Shown here: positions 16,645 through 26,205 of the stretch, piece by piece | How the letters are laid out: every line of letters begins with the position of its first letter | How positions within the stretch are numbered: position 1 is the first letter of the stretch | From: Clostridium sp. HBUAS56010 | GTDB taxonomy: Bacteria; Bacillota; Clostridia; Lachnospirales; Lachnospiraceae | Assembly (NCBI RefSeq): GCF_007115105.1 | Contig: NZ_SULJ01000001.1 | Coordinates: 744,001-808,000, forward strand | Direction: 5' to 3' | DNA length: 64,000 nucleotides | Notes under the pieces: generated by a model | Database searches by the model: none | What the model was told of the DNA's origin: nothing | What the model saw: only the letters and a program-made list of their open reading frames with translations | Position numbers and translations under genes: made by a program

Positions 16645-18894
16645 CTACTGGGCTGCGGTTTCTTCTTCCTGGGAAGGCTGGGTCTCCCCTGTCTGTTCAT
16701 CCTCTCCGGGAATACCCGCAGGCACAGCCGCGTCATCTCCCTCCTGCCTGTTCACATATTCTTCGGAAGGATTTAAATACTCTTCCGGAACTGCCTGCCC
16801 ATTCTCCATGGTCGGTGCAGGTGCCTGGGATTGTGCTTCACTCTCCTGTTTCACTTCCTCCTCAGAAGAGGCACCGGACTCTTTTGTGATGCCTTCCTGC
16901 TGCGGAAGCCCTGATACATCATCAGTGGGAAGTGTCCCTTCTGTATCGGTCTCAGGGAATATATTTAAATAAGGAAGAATCTCTGACATAATCTTTTGAA
17001 AGATATTGCTTGCGTAAGTGCTGCGAGGCTGATCCTCTACATGGGGTTCATCTACCACCACATAAACTAATACCTGCGGATTATCTGACGGAGCATATCC
17101 GCAGAAAGATACTACATAGTTTGTCTTGTCCCTTGGTATCTTCTCTGCTGTACCGGTTTTTCCCGCCACTTTATATCCTGCCACCTTTGCCGCACCACCT
17201 GTTCCGCCTTCTGCGTTAACGGTTTTAAAAAGTGCTTCATTAATAAATCTGGTTGTGGATTCAGACACCGTTTCACGCACCAGCACAGGATCTGTCTTTT
17301 TCACAACAGCTCCCTGTTCATTTAAGATCTGTTTTACCACATGAGGCTCATAATAAGAACCACCGTTGATAACCGAACTATATGCAGCCGCCATCTGAAT
17401 CATGGTGGTGTTGAAGTTCTGTCCAAAGGAGTTGGTGGCAAGATCTGTGGGGCCTGCATTATCTACAGTATAAATCGTGGTTTTGTTATCCGCTTCTCCC
17501 GGAAGATCAATTCCTGTCTTTGCTCCGAATCCAAAGATCTGCTGGTACTTATAAAACTTTTCTTTTCCAATCTGCTGGGCAATCCGCATCATAACTACAT
17601 TGCAGGATTTCATAAGTCCCTCTTCTACTGTGATCCGACCATGTCCATATCTGCTGGCACAGTTTATCTTATGTCCGCCTACTTCCAGAAATTTGTTGCA
17701 TTCATATACGTCATTGCCTGTAATGGCACCTTCTTCTAAGGCCGCAGAAACGGTAAATATCTTCTCTGTTGATCCCGGCTCATATCCATCACTAATGGTA
17801 AAATTACGCCAGGTCTGATTCCATGCCACCTGGGTCCCCAAAGACATAATCGTCTTATCATCATAGTGTTTTAATACCGTTTCCTCTGTCAGAGGTTCTG
17901 CATCTTTGTTCTTACGTTTATAGTCATCCATGGCTTCCTGGATTCCAAGCTGACGCAAAACATCATCTGTGTATTCCGGTCTGAGCTTACGGGGATTGTT
18001 TAAATCAAATGATTTATGATCCGCCATAGCCAGAACCTCCCCATTATTGGGGTCCATAACAATGACACCGATTTTCTTGCTTCCTGTCTGCGCTTCCCAT
18101 TCATTTATGTACTTTTCAACAATTTTCTGTATATTTACATCAATGGTAGAGACTACGGTATTGCCATTGGAAGCCGGTTTTATTACCCGCTCTAAATTGG
18201 AATCGTCATTTAAATAACCATATTCCCTGCCGTTTATTCCCATAAGAGTTGAATTATAAAACTGTTCAATTCCACCGGTTCCAGCCATTCCGTCTCCGTT
18301 GGCAAATCCAATTACCTTGCTGCCCATACCATTGTAAGGATACACTCTTTTGTACTCATCTTCAAACCAGATTCCTTTAATATCTTTCCCTGTTTTTTTT
18401 AATTCTTTCATTTTATCCGTTTTGTATTTTTCGTACTTATTTTTATCCTCATAAGACAATTGTTTGGCATACCGCACATACTGTTTGTCTTTCTTTTCCT
18501 GAATAAGATTCATAATCTCTGTCCGGTCATAGCCCAGACATTCGGTCAGTGCTGTAACAGAAGGTTCCAAGTACGCATCCGGATTTGTCATGATCTGTTT
18601 GGGGTCAAGAATTAAGTTATAAACTTTCTCACTTGCAGCCAGATATGTTCCGTTCCGGTCCATAATATCCCCTCTTTTAAAGGGAATGATACGACTGTCA
18701 TACTCTTGCTGGGATAATACAATCTGGTTATAATCCTCCTTTTTGTTTGTCATCAGATTATAGAGAATTAAAACCAATGCAAACAAAGCCAGCGTAATTA
18801 CAAGAACTGTAATCGCCAGCTTTTCCTGCATATAACGCGGAAATACTTTATTTTTTCTATTTTTATTTTTATCAGTGTTTCGGGATATCCTCAT
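16645..18894 (-). CDS. ftsI: Class B penicillin-binding protein, FtsI/PBP2 type
   Basis: A 749-residue transpeptidase of the divisome. One N-terminal membrane helix (about 25-47), an allosteric/dimerisation region, then the penicillin-binding domain with STEK (Ser near 375), SCN (near 430) and KTGT (near 579). The tail from about 655 is about 95 residues of Glu, Gln, Ser and Pro, low complexity and probably extracellular; PASTA domains are absent. It overlaps the upstream ftsL by 23 bp, and the next PBP begins 75 bp downstream. Which paralogue serves division is inferred from order and its intact motifs. Confidence 0.9.
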   Translation of the reverse strand: MRISRNTDKNKNRKNKVFPRYMQEKLAITVLVITLALFALVLILYNLMTNKKEDYNQIVLSQQEYDSRIIPFKRGDIMDRNGTYLAASEKVYNLILDPKQIMTNPDAYLEPSVTALTECLGYDRTEIMNLIQEKKDKQYVRYAKQLSYEDKNKYEKYKTDKMKELKKTGKDIKGIWFEDEYKRVYPYNGMGSKVIGFANGDGMAGTGGIEQFYNSTLMGINGREYGYLNDDSNLERVIKPASNGNTVVSTIDVNIQKIVEKYINEWEAQTGSKKIGVIVMDPNNGEVLAMADHKSFDLNNPRKLRPEYTDDVLRQLGIQEAMDDYKRKNKDAEPLTEETVLKHYDDKTIMSLGTQVAWNQTWRNFTISDGYEPGSTEKIFTVSAALEEGAITGNDVYECNKFLEVGGHKINCASRYGHGRITVEEGLMKSCNVVMMRIAQQIGKEKFYKYQQIFGFGAKTGIDLPGEADNKTTIYTVDNAGPTDLATNSFGQNFNTTMIQMAAAYSSVINGGSYYEPHVVKQILNEQGAVVKKTDPVLVRETVSESTTRFINEALFKTVNAEGGTGGAAKVAGYKVAGKTGTAEKIPRDKTNYVVSFCGYAPSDNPQVLVYVVVDEPHVEDQPRSTYASNIFQKIMSEILPYLNIFPETDTEGTLPTDDVSGLPQQEGITKESGASSEEEVKQESEAQSQAPAPTMENGQAVPEEYLNPSEEYVNRQEGDDAAVPAGIPGEDEQTGETQPSQEEETAAQ

Positions 18895-19357
18895 TCTGTC
18901 TTACATACTCACTTTCTGTTTTATCGTAATGAAGGATCTGGCCTTTTTGGGCATAGACCATACCAAGCTCCTCAGTGGCTACTTTGTACACATGATCCAA
19001 ATCAACAGAAGTGTTAATGCTCATTTCCAGTGCGTTGTTCTCCGTTCTTAGTTTTTCCAGTTGTGCCTCATGGATCTCAATTTGGTGAATATTAGTTGTA
19101 ATCGAGGACTGTAAATGGAGGTATTTTACGCACAGAAATAAGGTGCACACCACTGCAGCCGTCAGCATCAAAACATAGGGCAGATCCATCTGCAGAGCTT
19201 TCTCCCTGTTTCTTCTTACCCGGTGATTTACATTCGGTCTTCGAACTTCTTCTGGTGTATGAACCGGCCTGTTTGCCGGCATGGTTTTACGAACCGCACT
19301 TCCGTGCACATAAGCAGCATGATTCCCGTAGGAACGGACATTTTTTTTGGCAGCCAC
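18872..19357 (-). CDS. ftsL: FtsL-like divisome protein
   Basis: Bitopic protein of about 161 residues in the canonical ftsL position. A long basic, disordered cytoplasmic tail (about 1-55), a membrane helix at about 62-80, then a heptad-type coiled coil (IHQIEIHEAQLEKLRTENNAL) and a short extracellular tail. FtsL forms a complex with DivIB and DivIC; sequence similarity within the family is low, so the name rests on position and architecture. A GTG at 19357 with GGAGG 8 bases upstream is the likely start; a TTG 18 bp earlier would include the ribosome site. Confidence 0.82.
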   Translation of the reverse strand: MAAKKNVRSYGNHAAYVHGSAVRKTMPANRPVHTPEEVRRPNVNHRVRRNREKALQMDLPYVLMLTAAVVCTLFLCVKYLHLQSSITTNIHQIEIHEAQLEKLRTENNALEMSINTSVDLDHVYKVATEELGMVYAQKGQILHYDKTESEYVRQNEDIPKH

Positions 19358-19375
19358 TGAAACTTCCTCCCTCAA

Positions 19376-20314
19376 CTAATTTCGTTCAAACACCCTGAGT
19401 TTCGAACTTTTTGAACGTTTATTCTCTTCAATCTCTTCCTCTGTCGGCACAATGGGTTTCCTCGTAATGACTTTCCCTTTACTCTTTCTTCCACACACGC
19501 AAACTGGGAAGTCCGGAGGGCATATACAAGGATTTTCATTGGTTCTAAATCTGGTTTTCACCATTCTGTCCTCTAAGGAGTGAAACGTGATGATGGACAA
19601 ACGTCCTCCAGGATTCAACAGATCAATCATCGTATCAAGAGACTGGTTTAGCACTTCCAGTTCCTTGTTCAGTTCAATCCGAATAGCCTGAAACGTCTTT
19701 TTCGAAGGGTGACCTCCAACTGCCCGTACTCTTGCCGGAATTGCGTCTTTAATAACCTCAGATAATTGTCCGGCAGTCTCAATAGGACTTGTCTCTCTTA
19801 CTCTTACAATGTGTTTTGCAATATTCTTAGCAAATTTGTCTTCTCCGTAATCACGAATCATACGGTATAATTCAAATTCTGTATAACCATTAATAATGTC
19901 GGCAGCCGTCTGATCGTTTCTCTGATCCATACGCATATCCAGAGGTGCCTGGTCTTCCCGGTAAGTAAAGCCCCGCTCCGGCATATCAAGCTGGTAAGAT
20001 GATACTCCCAGGTCCAGATAAATTCCATCTACCTTTTCAATTCCCAAATCTGCTAAAACAGTCTGTATATTAACGTAATTGCTCCTTACTACGGTAACCT
20101 TATCCTCAAATACCTTAAGCCGTTCCGTAGCTGCCTTAATGGCATCTGCATCCTGATCAATTCCGATTAATCTTCCGTATTCACCGAGTCGTCTGCATAC
20201 TTCAAAAGCATGTCCGCCGCCTCCTAAAGTCCCGTCCACATATATTCCGTCGGGTTTTATATTCAGGCTGTCAATGGTTTCATAAAGCAGCACTGACTTG
20301 TGTTCAAACATCAT
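19376..20314 (-). CDS. rsmH: 16S rRNA (cytosine-1402-N4)-methyltransferase
   Basis: AdoMet-dependent methyltransferase (formerly MraW) acting on 16S rRNA C1402. The AdoMet motif [13 protein letters not shown] is near 27-39; further family motifs are [30 protein letters not shown] and the C-terminal [13 protein letters not shown]. Its ATG overlaps the mraZ stop by 4 bp. Length of 312 is typical. Confidence 0.97.
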   Translation of the reverse strand: MMFEHKSVLLYETIDSLNIKPDGIYVDGTLGGGGHAFEVCRRLGEYGRLIGIDQDADAIKAATERLKVFEDKVTVVRSNYVNIQTVLADLGIEKVDGIYLDLGVSSYQLDMPERGFTYREDQAPLDMRMDQRNDQTAADIINGYTEFELYRMIRDYGEDKFAKNIAKHIVRVRETSPIETAGQLSEVIKDAIPARVRAVGGHPSKKTFQAIRIELNKELEVLNQSLDTMIDLLNPGGRLSIITFHSLEDRMVKTRFRTNENPCICPPDFPVCVCGRKSKGKVITRKPIVPTEEEIEENKRSKSSKLRVFERN

Positions 20315-20736
20315 ATCCCAAGTCCTTCCATCGCTTCCGCAATCTCTTCCATGTCGTCATAAGTGTTGGCCGCCATCCATGCGTCCTTGCTCCAGATCTC
20401 AATCCGGCTTCCCACACCTACCAGTACTGCATCCTTTTCAATGCCTGCATGTTCCCTGAGAACTGACGGCAGCAGAATTCTCCCCTGCTTGTCCACTTCA
20501 CAGGAAGTTGCACCTGCCAGAAAAAATCTGGAAAACTTTCTGGCATTGGTATTGGTCAGCGGCAGGCTTTTCAGTTTTTCTTCCAGGGCTGTCCACTCAC
20601 GATTATCATACACAAATAAACAGCCGTCCAAGCCCTTTGTCACAACGAACTCTTCACCAAGCTGTTCTCTGAATTTTGATGGGACAATCAAACGTCCCTT
20701 CGCATCCACTGTATGATTGTATTCGCCCATGAACAT
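20311..20736 (-). CDS. mraZ: Transcriptional regulator MraZ
   Basis: AbrB-like DNA-binding protein that represses the dcw operon it heads. The start [15 protein letters not shown] is the family start (ATG at 20736, AGGTG upstream), so the longer open frame to 20796 is ignored. Two swapped-hairpin repeats each carry the DAKGR/DKQGR signature, near 12 and 83. Four 10-bp direct repeats of a GTGG core lie upstream at 20783-20816 as its probable operator. Confidence 0.95.
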   Translation of the reverse strand: MFMGEYNHTVDAKGRLIVPSKFREQLGEEFVVTKGLDGCLFVYDNREWTALEEKLKSLPLTNTNARKFSRFFLAGATSCEVDKQGRILLPSVLREHAGIEKDAVLVGVGSRIEIWSKDAWMAANTYDDMEEIAEAMEGLGI

Positions 20737-20782
20737 ACCAATCACCTGCTTGTACACAGAGGGGTCAGGATCCACATTCCTA

Positions 20783-20816
20783 CCATTTCCCTCCACTTTG
20801 TACCACTTTCCTCCAC
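20783..20816 (-). promoter_or_regulatory. MraZ operator repeats
   Basis: On the minus strand GTGG, GTGG, GTGG and ATGG occur exactly 10 bp apart, each in a purine-rich context. Known MraZ sites in E. coli and Mycoplasma are also G-rich repeats with a 10-bp period near the mraZ start. The array lies at about +5 to +38 of the predicted transcript, a position suited to repression. Confidence 0.75.
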
Positions 20817-20826
20817 TTGTAATCTA

Positions 20827-20855
20827 ATTTTAGTACATTTACCAGGAAATAGCAA
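20827..20855 (-). promoter_or_regulatory. Sigma-A promoter of the dcw operon
   Basis: TTGCTA (20850-20855) and TAAAAT (20827-20832) on the minus strand, 17 bp apart, directly upstream of the MraZ repeats. Confidence 0.65.
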
Positions 20856-21000
20856 GGAATTTTTCGAATTATTTTCACTGATTTTTGTGCTGTAGAGGCA
20901 TTATTTCCAACATATTCCAGAATGTTTCGCCCTTCGACAAATCGTTTTTCTTCTTATTATAATAAACATTATTCTCAAAAACCCAGAAGGCATTCATGCA

Positions 21001-21037
21001 GAAAAAAAACACGGAAAGGTTTCCCTTTCCGTGTTTT
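21001..21037 (-). terminator. Terminator after the Spo0E-like gene
   Basis: 11-bp stem ACACGGAAAGG/CCTTTCCGTGT (21009-21019 with 21024-21034), 4-nt loop, then eight T on the minus strand. It separates the lgt/Spo0E-like unit from the dcw promoter. The plus strand also has a short T-run. Confidence 0.88.
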
Positions 21038-21051
21038 AAAATTTCCGGCTG

Positions 21052-21204
21052 TTAATAGCCGGCTTCAATATATTTTTCAATTAATTTATCCAGTTCCACA
21101 CTCCTAAGATAAATAACATCTCCGTCGTCATGATCAATGCTTTTATTCAATTTTTCTCTTGCTTCCTCGATATTTCGTATTAACTCTTCTTTTGAAATCA
21201 TCAT
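21052..21204 (-). CDS. Spo0E-like aspartyl-phosphate phosphatase, small protein
   Basis: A 50-residue gene between lgt and the dcw promoter. The protein begins MMISKEELIRNIEEAREKLN and ends SVELDKLIEKYIEAGY. Two short helices with the S-x-E-L-D signature in the second are the hallmark of the Spo0E family, which dephosphorylates Spo0A~P and so restrains sporulation. A GGAG ribosome site lies inside the end of lgt, and the start is 1 nt past the lgt stop, so the two are coupled. A strong terminator follows. ATG at 21201 is an alternative start. Confidence 0.8.
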   Translation of the reverse strand: MMISKEELIRNIEEAREKLNKSIDHDDGDVIYLRSVELDKLIEKYIEAGY

Positions 21205-21205
21205 A

Positions 21206-22084
21206 TCATGTTTCTCCTTTGCTCTTTATTCTAATCTGTCTGTGTCGGAAGAAGAGCACAAGAGCTGATATCACTACCAATATTAATGACAGTGCCTGAG
21301 ACACTGGAATGCCGGTACTAAAGAATATTAGCTGATCCGTACGGATTCCCTCTATCCATACCCGTCCCAAGCCATAACCTAGCAGGTAGATAAGAAAAAT
21401 TTCACCATCAAATTGTTTGCGTTTTCTGTACCAGAGCAAGAATACAAGTAAACAAAGATTCCACACAGACTCATATAAGAAAGTTGGATGAACCTGTATA
21501 TACTCCACTCCGTCTTTTACAATTAAATGGTTTAAAAGTTCTTTCGATATCATATTCTCGTTAACCAGCGCCCTTCTGATTCTCATAGCAAACAGGCTGT
21601 CTGTATATCCGCCAAATGCTTCGCAATTAAAGAAGTTTCCCCATCTTCCTATAATTTGCCCGGTTATCAGTCCCAGACATCCTGTGTCTGCCAGTGAAAG
21701 AAAAGAAAGCCTCTTTCTTCTGGTGTAGACGACCAGAGTGATTGCAGCGCCTATAACGCCTCCATAAATTGCCAATCCTCCTGCCCTTAAATTGAAAATC
21801 TGTAACAGGTTATCTTTATAGTTAGCCCAGTCAAATATTACATAATAAATCCTGGCACATATAATCGATACTACGATTGCATACAGGGCAAAATCCAGAT
21901 AAACTTCCGGGTCTTGTCCTCTTCGTTTTGCATCATTCGTTGCAACCCAGAGGCCTGTTAAAATTCCAATCCCAATGATAATCCCGTAGAATGCAATGCG
22001 GAACCCAAATATCGAGATACTGTTTCGCAGATGGTCAATGGTAATACCCAAATGCACAAAACTAATATCTGCCGTATTTGCCAT
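21206..22084 (-). CDS. lgt: Prolipoprotein diacylglyceryl transferase
   Basis: Membrane enzyme that attaches diacylglycerol to the lipobox Cys of lipoproteins such as the one at 51474-52241. About seven hydrophobic helices; the family signature GRWGNFFNCEAFGG is near 148-161, with HPTFLYES near 200 and the C-terminal GYGLGRVWIEGIRTDQL carrying the conserved Arg and Glu. Normal length (292). It is the first gene of a short unit with the Spo0E-like gene. Confidence 0.96.
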   Translation of the reverse strand: MANTADISFVHLGITIDHLRNSISIFGFRIAFYGIIIGIGILTGLWVATNDAKRRGQDPEVYLDFALYAIVVSIICARIYYVIFDWANYKDNLLQIFNLRAGGLAIYGGVIGAAITLVVYTRRKRLSFLSLADTGCLGLITGQIIGRWGNFFNCEAFGGYTDSLFAMRIRRALVNENMISKELLNHLIVKDGVEYIQVHPTFLYESVWNLCLLVFLLWYRKRKQFDGEIFLIYLLGYGLGRVWIEGIRTDQLIFFSTGIPVSQALSLILVVISALVLFFRHRQIRIKSKGET

Positions 22085-22290
22085 TCGTCTTCTCCTTTCG
22101 ATGTTTTCTTTATTTTACCCCGTGAAAACACAAAAATCAAACAGATTCGCCCGACATATTCAACTATTTTTCGACAAAGGCTATGATTCTTGCGATTTTC
22201 TCTTTTTTTTTTAAGGATAATATGCTATTCTATATTAGTTGCAGAAAAAAATCAACCATGAATATAAACAATATTAGGAAGGTAATTGCT

Positions 22291-23388
22291 ATGAAATTAG
22301 GTATTGTCGGATTACCGAATGTAGGTAAAAGCACTTTGTTCAATTCTCTTACAAAGGCAGGTGCAGAATCTGCCAATTATCCATTCTGTACCATAGACCC
22401 AAACGTGGGCGTGGTTCCTGTTCCGGATGTGCGTCTGGGACAATTAGCAGAACTATATAATTCTGAAAAGATCATGCCGGCTGTCATTGAATTTGTAGAC
22501 ATTGCCGGGCTTGTAAAAGGAGCTTCCAAAGGGGAAGGTCTGGGAAACCAGTTTCTTTCCAACATCCGGGAAGTGGATGCCATTGTTCATGTGGTACGCT
22601 GTTTTGAAGATCCCAATGTCATCCATGTAGACGGAAGCGTAGACCCACTGCGTGACATTGAAACAATTGACCTGGAACTGATCTTTTCTGATCTTGAAAT
22701 CCTGGATCGGCGCATTTCAAAATCTACCAAGGGTGCGATGAATGACAAATCTCTTGCAAAGGAACTGGATCTCTTAAAGAGGATTAAATCCCACTTAGAG
22801 GATGGCAATCTGGCAAGAAGCATGGATATAGAAGATACAGACGAAATCGCTTTCCTCTCAACCTTAAATCTTCTTACTTATAAACCAGTCATTTTTGCTG
22901 CCAACGTTTGCGAAGACGATCTGGCTGACGACGGTGCCGCCAATTCTTATGTAGCAAAAGTACGGGAATTTGCAAAAGAAAACAACAGTGAAGTATTTGT
23001 AATCTGTGCACAGATCGAACAGGAACTTTCAGAATTGGAAGAAGACGAAAAAAAGATGTTCCTGGAAGACCTTGGTCTTACCGAATCCGGTCTGGAAAAA
23101 CTGATTCGTGCCAGCTACCATCTTCTTGGTCTTATCAGCTATTTAACAGCAGGTCCTATGGAAACCAGAGCATGGACCATCGAAGAAGGCACAAAAGCAC
23201 CTCAGGCTGCCGGTAAAATCCATTCCGATTTTGAGCGCGGCTTTATCCGTGCAGAGGTTGTCAACTTCCAGGATCTTTTAAACTGCAAGACATATAATGC
23301 CGCAAAGGAAAAAGGTCTTGTCCGTTCTGAAGGAAAAGAATATGTTGTAAAGGATGGAGATGTTGTTCTCTTCCGTTTTAATGTATAA
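22291..23388 (+). CDS. ychF: Redox-regulated ATPase YchF/Ola1
   Basis: Obg-family P-loop protein of 365 residues that prefers ATP over GTP. G1 is GLPNVGKST at the N-terminus, the switch region has [20 protein letters not shown] near 70-90, and the C-terminal TGS domain ends in [24 protein letters not shown] upstream supports the ATG at 22291; the open frame extends to 22183 without meaning. It is transcribed divergently from lgt; I see no convincing promoter in the 206-bp gap, which is AT-rich. Confidence 0.97.
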   Translation: MKLGIVGLPNVGKSTLFNSLTKAGAESANYPFCTIDPNVGVVPVPDVRLGQLAELYNSEKIMPAVIEFVDIAGLVKGASKGEGLGNQFLSNIREVDAIVHVVRCFEDPNVIHVDGSVDPLRDIETIDLELIFSDLEILDRRISKSTKGAMNDKSLAKELDLLKRIKSHLEDGNLARSMDIEDTDEIAFLSTLNLLTYKPVIFAANVCEDDLADDGAANSYVAKVREFAKENNSEVFVICAQIEQELSELEEDEKKMFLEDLGLTESGLEKLIRASYHLLGLISYLTAGPMETRAWTIEEGTKAPQAAGKIHSDFERGFIRAEVVNFQDLLNCKTYNAAKEKGLVRSEGKEYVVKDGDVVLFRFNV

Positions 23389-23394
23389 GATAGA

Positions 23395-23422
23395 AAAACC
23401 GGCGCTTAGACGCCGTTTTTTT
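23395..23422 (+). terminator. Terminator after ychF
   Basis: CGGCG/CGCCG stem (23400-23404 with 23411-23415), 6-nt loop, flanked by A-run and followed by seven T. Confidence 0.8.
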
Positions 23423-23469
23423 ATCTTTTTTTCAGTGGTTGATAAATTATTTCAATAGTCCGATTGTCC

Positions 23470-23497
23470 TTGTAAACTCTTTTTCATATGCTATAAT
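23470..23497 (+). promoter_or_regulatory. Promoter of the FNT gene with adjacent inverted repeat
   Basis: TTGTAA (23470-23475) and TATAAT (23492-23497), 16 bp apart. Directly downstream TGACAT (23499-23504) and ATGTCA (23519-23524) form an inverted repeat across the start site that could be an operator; this is inference. Confidence 0.65.
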
Positions 23498-23567
23498 ATG
23501 ACATGTCCAAGGGGAAATATGTCACATTTTCTCCAGACAGAAGGTACGAAAGAGAAGGAGTATTGAA

Positions 23568-24194
23568 ATGAAAACATTTATCAAAGCAATCGCTGCAGGA
23601 GTTGCCATTGCGCTGGGGGGAACCATTTATCTGACTCTTGATAACCGCATTGCCGGTTCTTTTTTATTTTCCATCGGTCTGTTCACCATCTATACCTTCG
23701 GCTTTTTTCTATTTACAGGAAAGGTCTGCTATATTATCTCGGAAAAACCTTCCTATCTGGTGGATATTCTGATTGTATACATAGGAAATCTGGTGGGAAC
23801 GGTTGGATGCGGTTTATTATTTCATGAGACCAAACTTTTAAATTTAACAAAACATGCTTCAGAAATTGTAGAATTAAAATTATCCGATACGTTATTGAGT
23901 ACTTTTATTATGGCATTTTTCTGCGGTGTAATGATGTGCATTGCTGTAGTAGGATTCCAGACCATTAAAGACAGTGTGGGCAGACACCTTGCACTCATTC
24001 TGCCGATTATGGTGTTTATCCTCTCGGGATTTGAACACAGCATTGCAGATATGTTTTATTTTACCATGGCAGATGCCTGGAGTGAAAAAGCAGCCCTCTA
24101 TATTCTGGTGATTTCCATCGGTAACCTGGCAGGCGGAATTACAATTCCATGCCTGAAAAAGTATTTCAGGGAAGAGCTTTCTGTTTCGCATTAA
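23568..24194 (+). CDS. Formate/nitrite transporter family protein
   Basis: Pentameric-channel family member (FNT) with about six hydrophobic helices in 208 residues, shorter than FocA or NirC (about 260-285). GFEHSIADMFYF near 152-163 corresponds to the conserved FNT helix with the pore His. The half-helix break regions GKVCYI and MAFFCGVMMCIAV are also recognisable. The substrate (formate, nitrite, hydrosulfide or acetate) cannot be read from sequence. It has its own promoter, and GAAGGAG precedes the ATG. Monocistronic; the MBL hydrolase starts 115 bp downstream with its own TATAAT. Confidence 0.82.
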   Translation: MKTFIKAIAAGVAIALGGTIYLTLDNRIAGSFLFSIGLFTIYTFGFFLFTGKVCYIISEKPSYLVDILIVYIGNLVGTVGCGLLFHETKLLNLTKHASEIVELKLSDTLLSTFIMAFFCGVMMCIAVVGFQTIKDSVGRHLALILPIMVFILSGFEHSIADMFYFTMADAWSEKAALYILVISIGNLAGGITIPCLKKYFREELSVSH

Positions 24195-24309
24195 CTCTTC
24201 GTTAATTTCACCTGCTTTTCAAAGTATTTGCAGAATCATCTGCTTTTTCTGTTTTTTTATGCTATAATAGGAATATTCATAATTAAACAATGTTCATTCA
24301 GGAGTTCTT

Positions 24310-25113
24310 ATGCAGATAAAAATAGTTGTAGACAACCATGTTATTGATTCCCTTTACAGAGGAGAGCCAGCCGTAAGTTTTTACATAGAAGTCGATGGAT
24401 TAAAGCTCTTATTTGATACCGGCTTTTCTGACCTGGTGATCTCCAATGCCCGTAAAATGGGAATTGAATTATCCGAGTTAACCCATATCGTCCTGTCACA
24501 TGGTCACAACGACCATACCAACGGGTTAAAGTATCTGGATCAGACCGTTTCTCTGTCCGGGTTAAAGGTTATCTCCCACCCTCATTGTTTCTATCCTAAA
24601 AAAGCAGCAAACCAATTCATTGGAGCTCCTTTTACAGTGGAAGAGATGGAAGCAAAGTGCAACTACATACCTACTAAAACCCCTTTATTCATTTCAGATC
24701 ATTGTGTGTTTTTAGGACAGATTCCAAACCGGTTTGATTTTGAGCCAGCCACATCTTTTGGAAAAAAAGAAATAGACGGCATCTGGGAAGATGATTATTT
24801 ACCTGATGATTCCGCCGTGGTTTTAAAAACTTCCAAAGGGCTGTTTATTGTTACCGGCTGTTCTCACAGCGGAATATGCAATATTGTAGAGTACGCAAAG
24901 GAAATCTGCAAAGAGGATAAAATTGCCGGAATTTTAGGAGGACTTCATCTGCTGGATGTGGATGAACGTCTTGCTCGGACCATAAAATATATGGAGAGCT
25001 GTCATATTGGCAGACTTTACCCCTGCCACTGCGTGTCTCTTCTTGCAAAAGCAAGACTGATCGGCGCACTTCCTGTTGGAGAAGCAGGAGTTGGATTAAC
25101 GATTAATTTATAA
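24310..25113 (+). CDS. Metallo-beta-lactamase fold hydrolase
   Basis: A 267-residue MBL-fold enzyme. The zinc-binding HGHNDH motif is near 65-70, GCSHSG near 180-185, and GGLHLL near 215, the arrangement of the group annotated as dihydropterin-type/RNase Z-unlike MBL hydrolases found in methanogens and Clostridia. The substrate is unknown. The 5' region has a TATAAT about 45 bp upstream but a weak -35. A bidirectional terminator follows at 25118-25155. Confidence 0.82.
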   Translation: MQIKIVVDNHVIDSLYRGEPAVSFYIEVDGLKLLFDTGFSDLVISNARKMGIELSELTHIVLSHGHNDHTNGLKYLDQTVSLSGLKVISHPHCFYPKKAANQFIGAPFTVEEMEAKCNYIPTKTPLFISDHCVFLGQIPNRFDFEPATSFGKKEIDGIWEDDYLPDDSAVVLKTSKGLFIVTGCSHSGICNIVEYAKEICKEDKIAGILGGLHLLDVDERLARTIKYMESCHIGRLYPCHCVSLLAKARLIGALPVGEAGVGLTINL

Positions 25114-25117
25114 GATA

Positions 25118-25155
25118 AAAAGAAGGAGACCAGCCACGATCTCCTTCTTTTTTTA
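25118..25155. terminator. Bidirectional terminator between MBL and AraC genes
   Basis: AGAAGGAGA/TCTCCTTCT stem (25121-25129 with 25140-25148) with A-run on one side and T-run on the other; serves the two convergent genes. Confidence 0.85.
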
Positions 25156-25164
25156 CCTTAACAC

Positions 25165-26121
25165 TTATATCATAGTGAGATGAAAAGCCAAGGAATCCTT
25201 GAGTCTCTTTCTGTCACTGATTGGAGGAAGCCCAAACATTCGTGCATATTCCCGGCTGAACTGAGAAGGACTTTCATATCCCACTTCAAATCCCACATCT
25301 GCCGCATCCCGGAAAGAATCGGCCAGCAGCAAACGGCGTGCTTCCTGAAGCCGCATCCTCTTTTGATACTGCAAAGGACTCATAGCTGTCACACGTTTGA
25401 ACTGGCTATGCAAAGAAGAAGTACTCATATTTGCTTTTTCAGCCAGTTCATCAATACGCAGCGGCTTTGCAAAATCTTCATTAATGAGTTTGATTATTTT
25501 GCCCACGGAATAGGATTGGCTTCCGCTCATGGCAAATTGCTTAATAACATTTCTATGGTCATCCTGTAAAATCCGGTAAAGGATCTCACGGATAATGAAA
25601 GGAGCAAGCACTTTTATATCCTCAGGAGAATCCAGAAGACGTACAAATCTGACAACCGCATCCATTAATAGATCATTGGTTTTATTGATGACAAGCCCTC
25701 TCCCAAAATCTGATTTGCCATCCCATGCCTGATCAGTCTCTTTTATAACATCCATGACCTGATCAATAGTGAAATTAATCTGTACACATAGATAAGGCTT
25801 CTGGGGACTCGCTTCTACAATTCTTCCAACAATAGGGAGATGAACCGAGGACACAAGATAGGAATTGGAATCATATTGATAAGATTCATCACCAAGAGTC
25901 ACAACCTTGGAACCTTGTGCAATCACAATTAAAGATGGCTCATATATGGAATGCAGGTATTCCGACACACTGGTGGTTCGAAGCAACTGCAGATTGGGTA
26001 AAACAGTATGCTGTTTTCCTTCAACAATGGTATGACTGGTAATTAGCGAAGCAAGCTCTGCCCGGGACTGTTCGAATTTATGATTTCCGTTTTTTAATTC
26101 CATTCCACATTCCTTCTTCAT
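25165..26121 (-). CDS. AraC-family transcriptional regulator
   Basis: A 318-residue regulator with an N-terminal AraC_N/cupin-like effector domain (about 20-180, with EPSLIVIAQGSKVV) and two C-terminal helix-turn-helix motifs (about 210-305, including LAEKANMSTSSLHSQFK and VGYESPSQFSREYARMFG). It is divergent from the SDR gene at 26253, a common regulator/target arrangement, so it probably controls that gene. Promoter at 26136-26164. Confidence 0.92.
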   Translation of the reverse strand: MKKECGMELKNGNHKFEQSRAELASLITSHTIVEGKQHTVLPNLQLLRTTSVSEYLHSIYEPSLIVIAQGSKVVTLGDESYQYDSNSYLVSSVHLPIVGRIVEASPQKPYLCVQINFTIDQVMDVIKETDQAWDGKSDFGRGLVINKTNDLLMDAVVRFVRLLDSPEDIKVLAPFIIREILYRILQDDHRNVIKQFAMSGSQSYSVGKIIKLINEDFAKPLRIDELAEKANMSTSSLHSQFKRVTAMSPLQYQKRMRLQEARRLLLADSFRDAADVGFEVGYESPSQFSREYARMFGLPPISDRKRLKDSLAFHLTMI

Positions 26122-26135
26122 TAAATAATTTAATA

Positions 26136-26164
26136 ATTATACCATTAGCTGGAGGATTAGGCAA
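26136..26164 (-). promoter_or_regulatory. Sigma-A promoter of the AraC gene
   Basis: TTGCCT (26159-26164) and TATAAT (26136-26141) on the minus strand, 17 bp apart. Confidence 0.6.
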
Positions 26165-26205
26165 TGATACAGGAAAAACAGACTACCGTAGAAGATAATC
26201 GGGAT

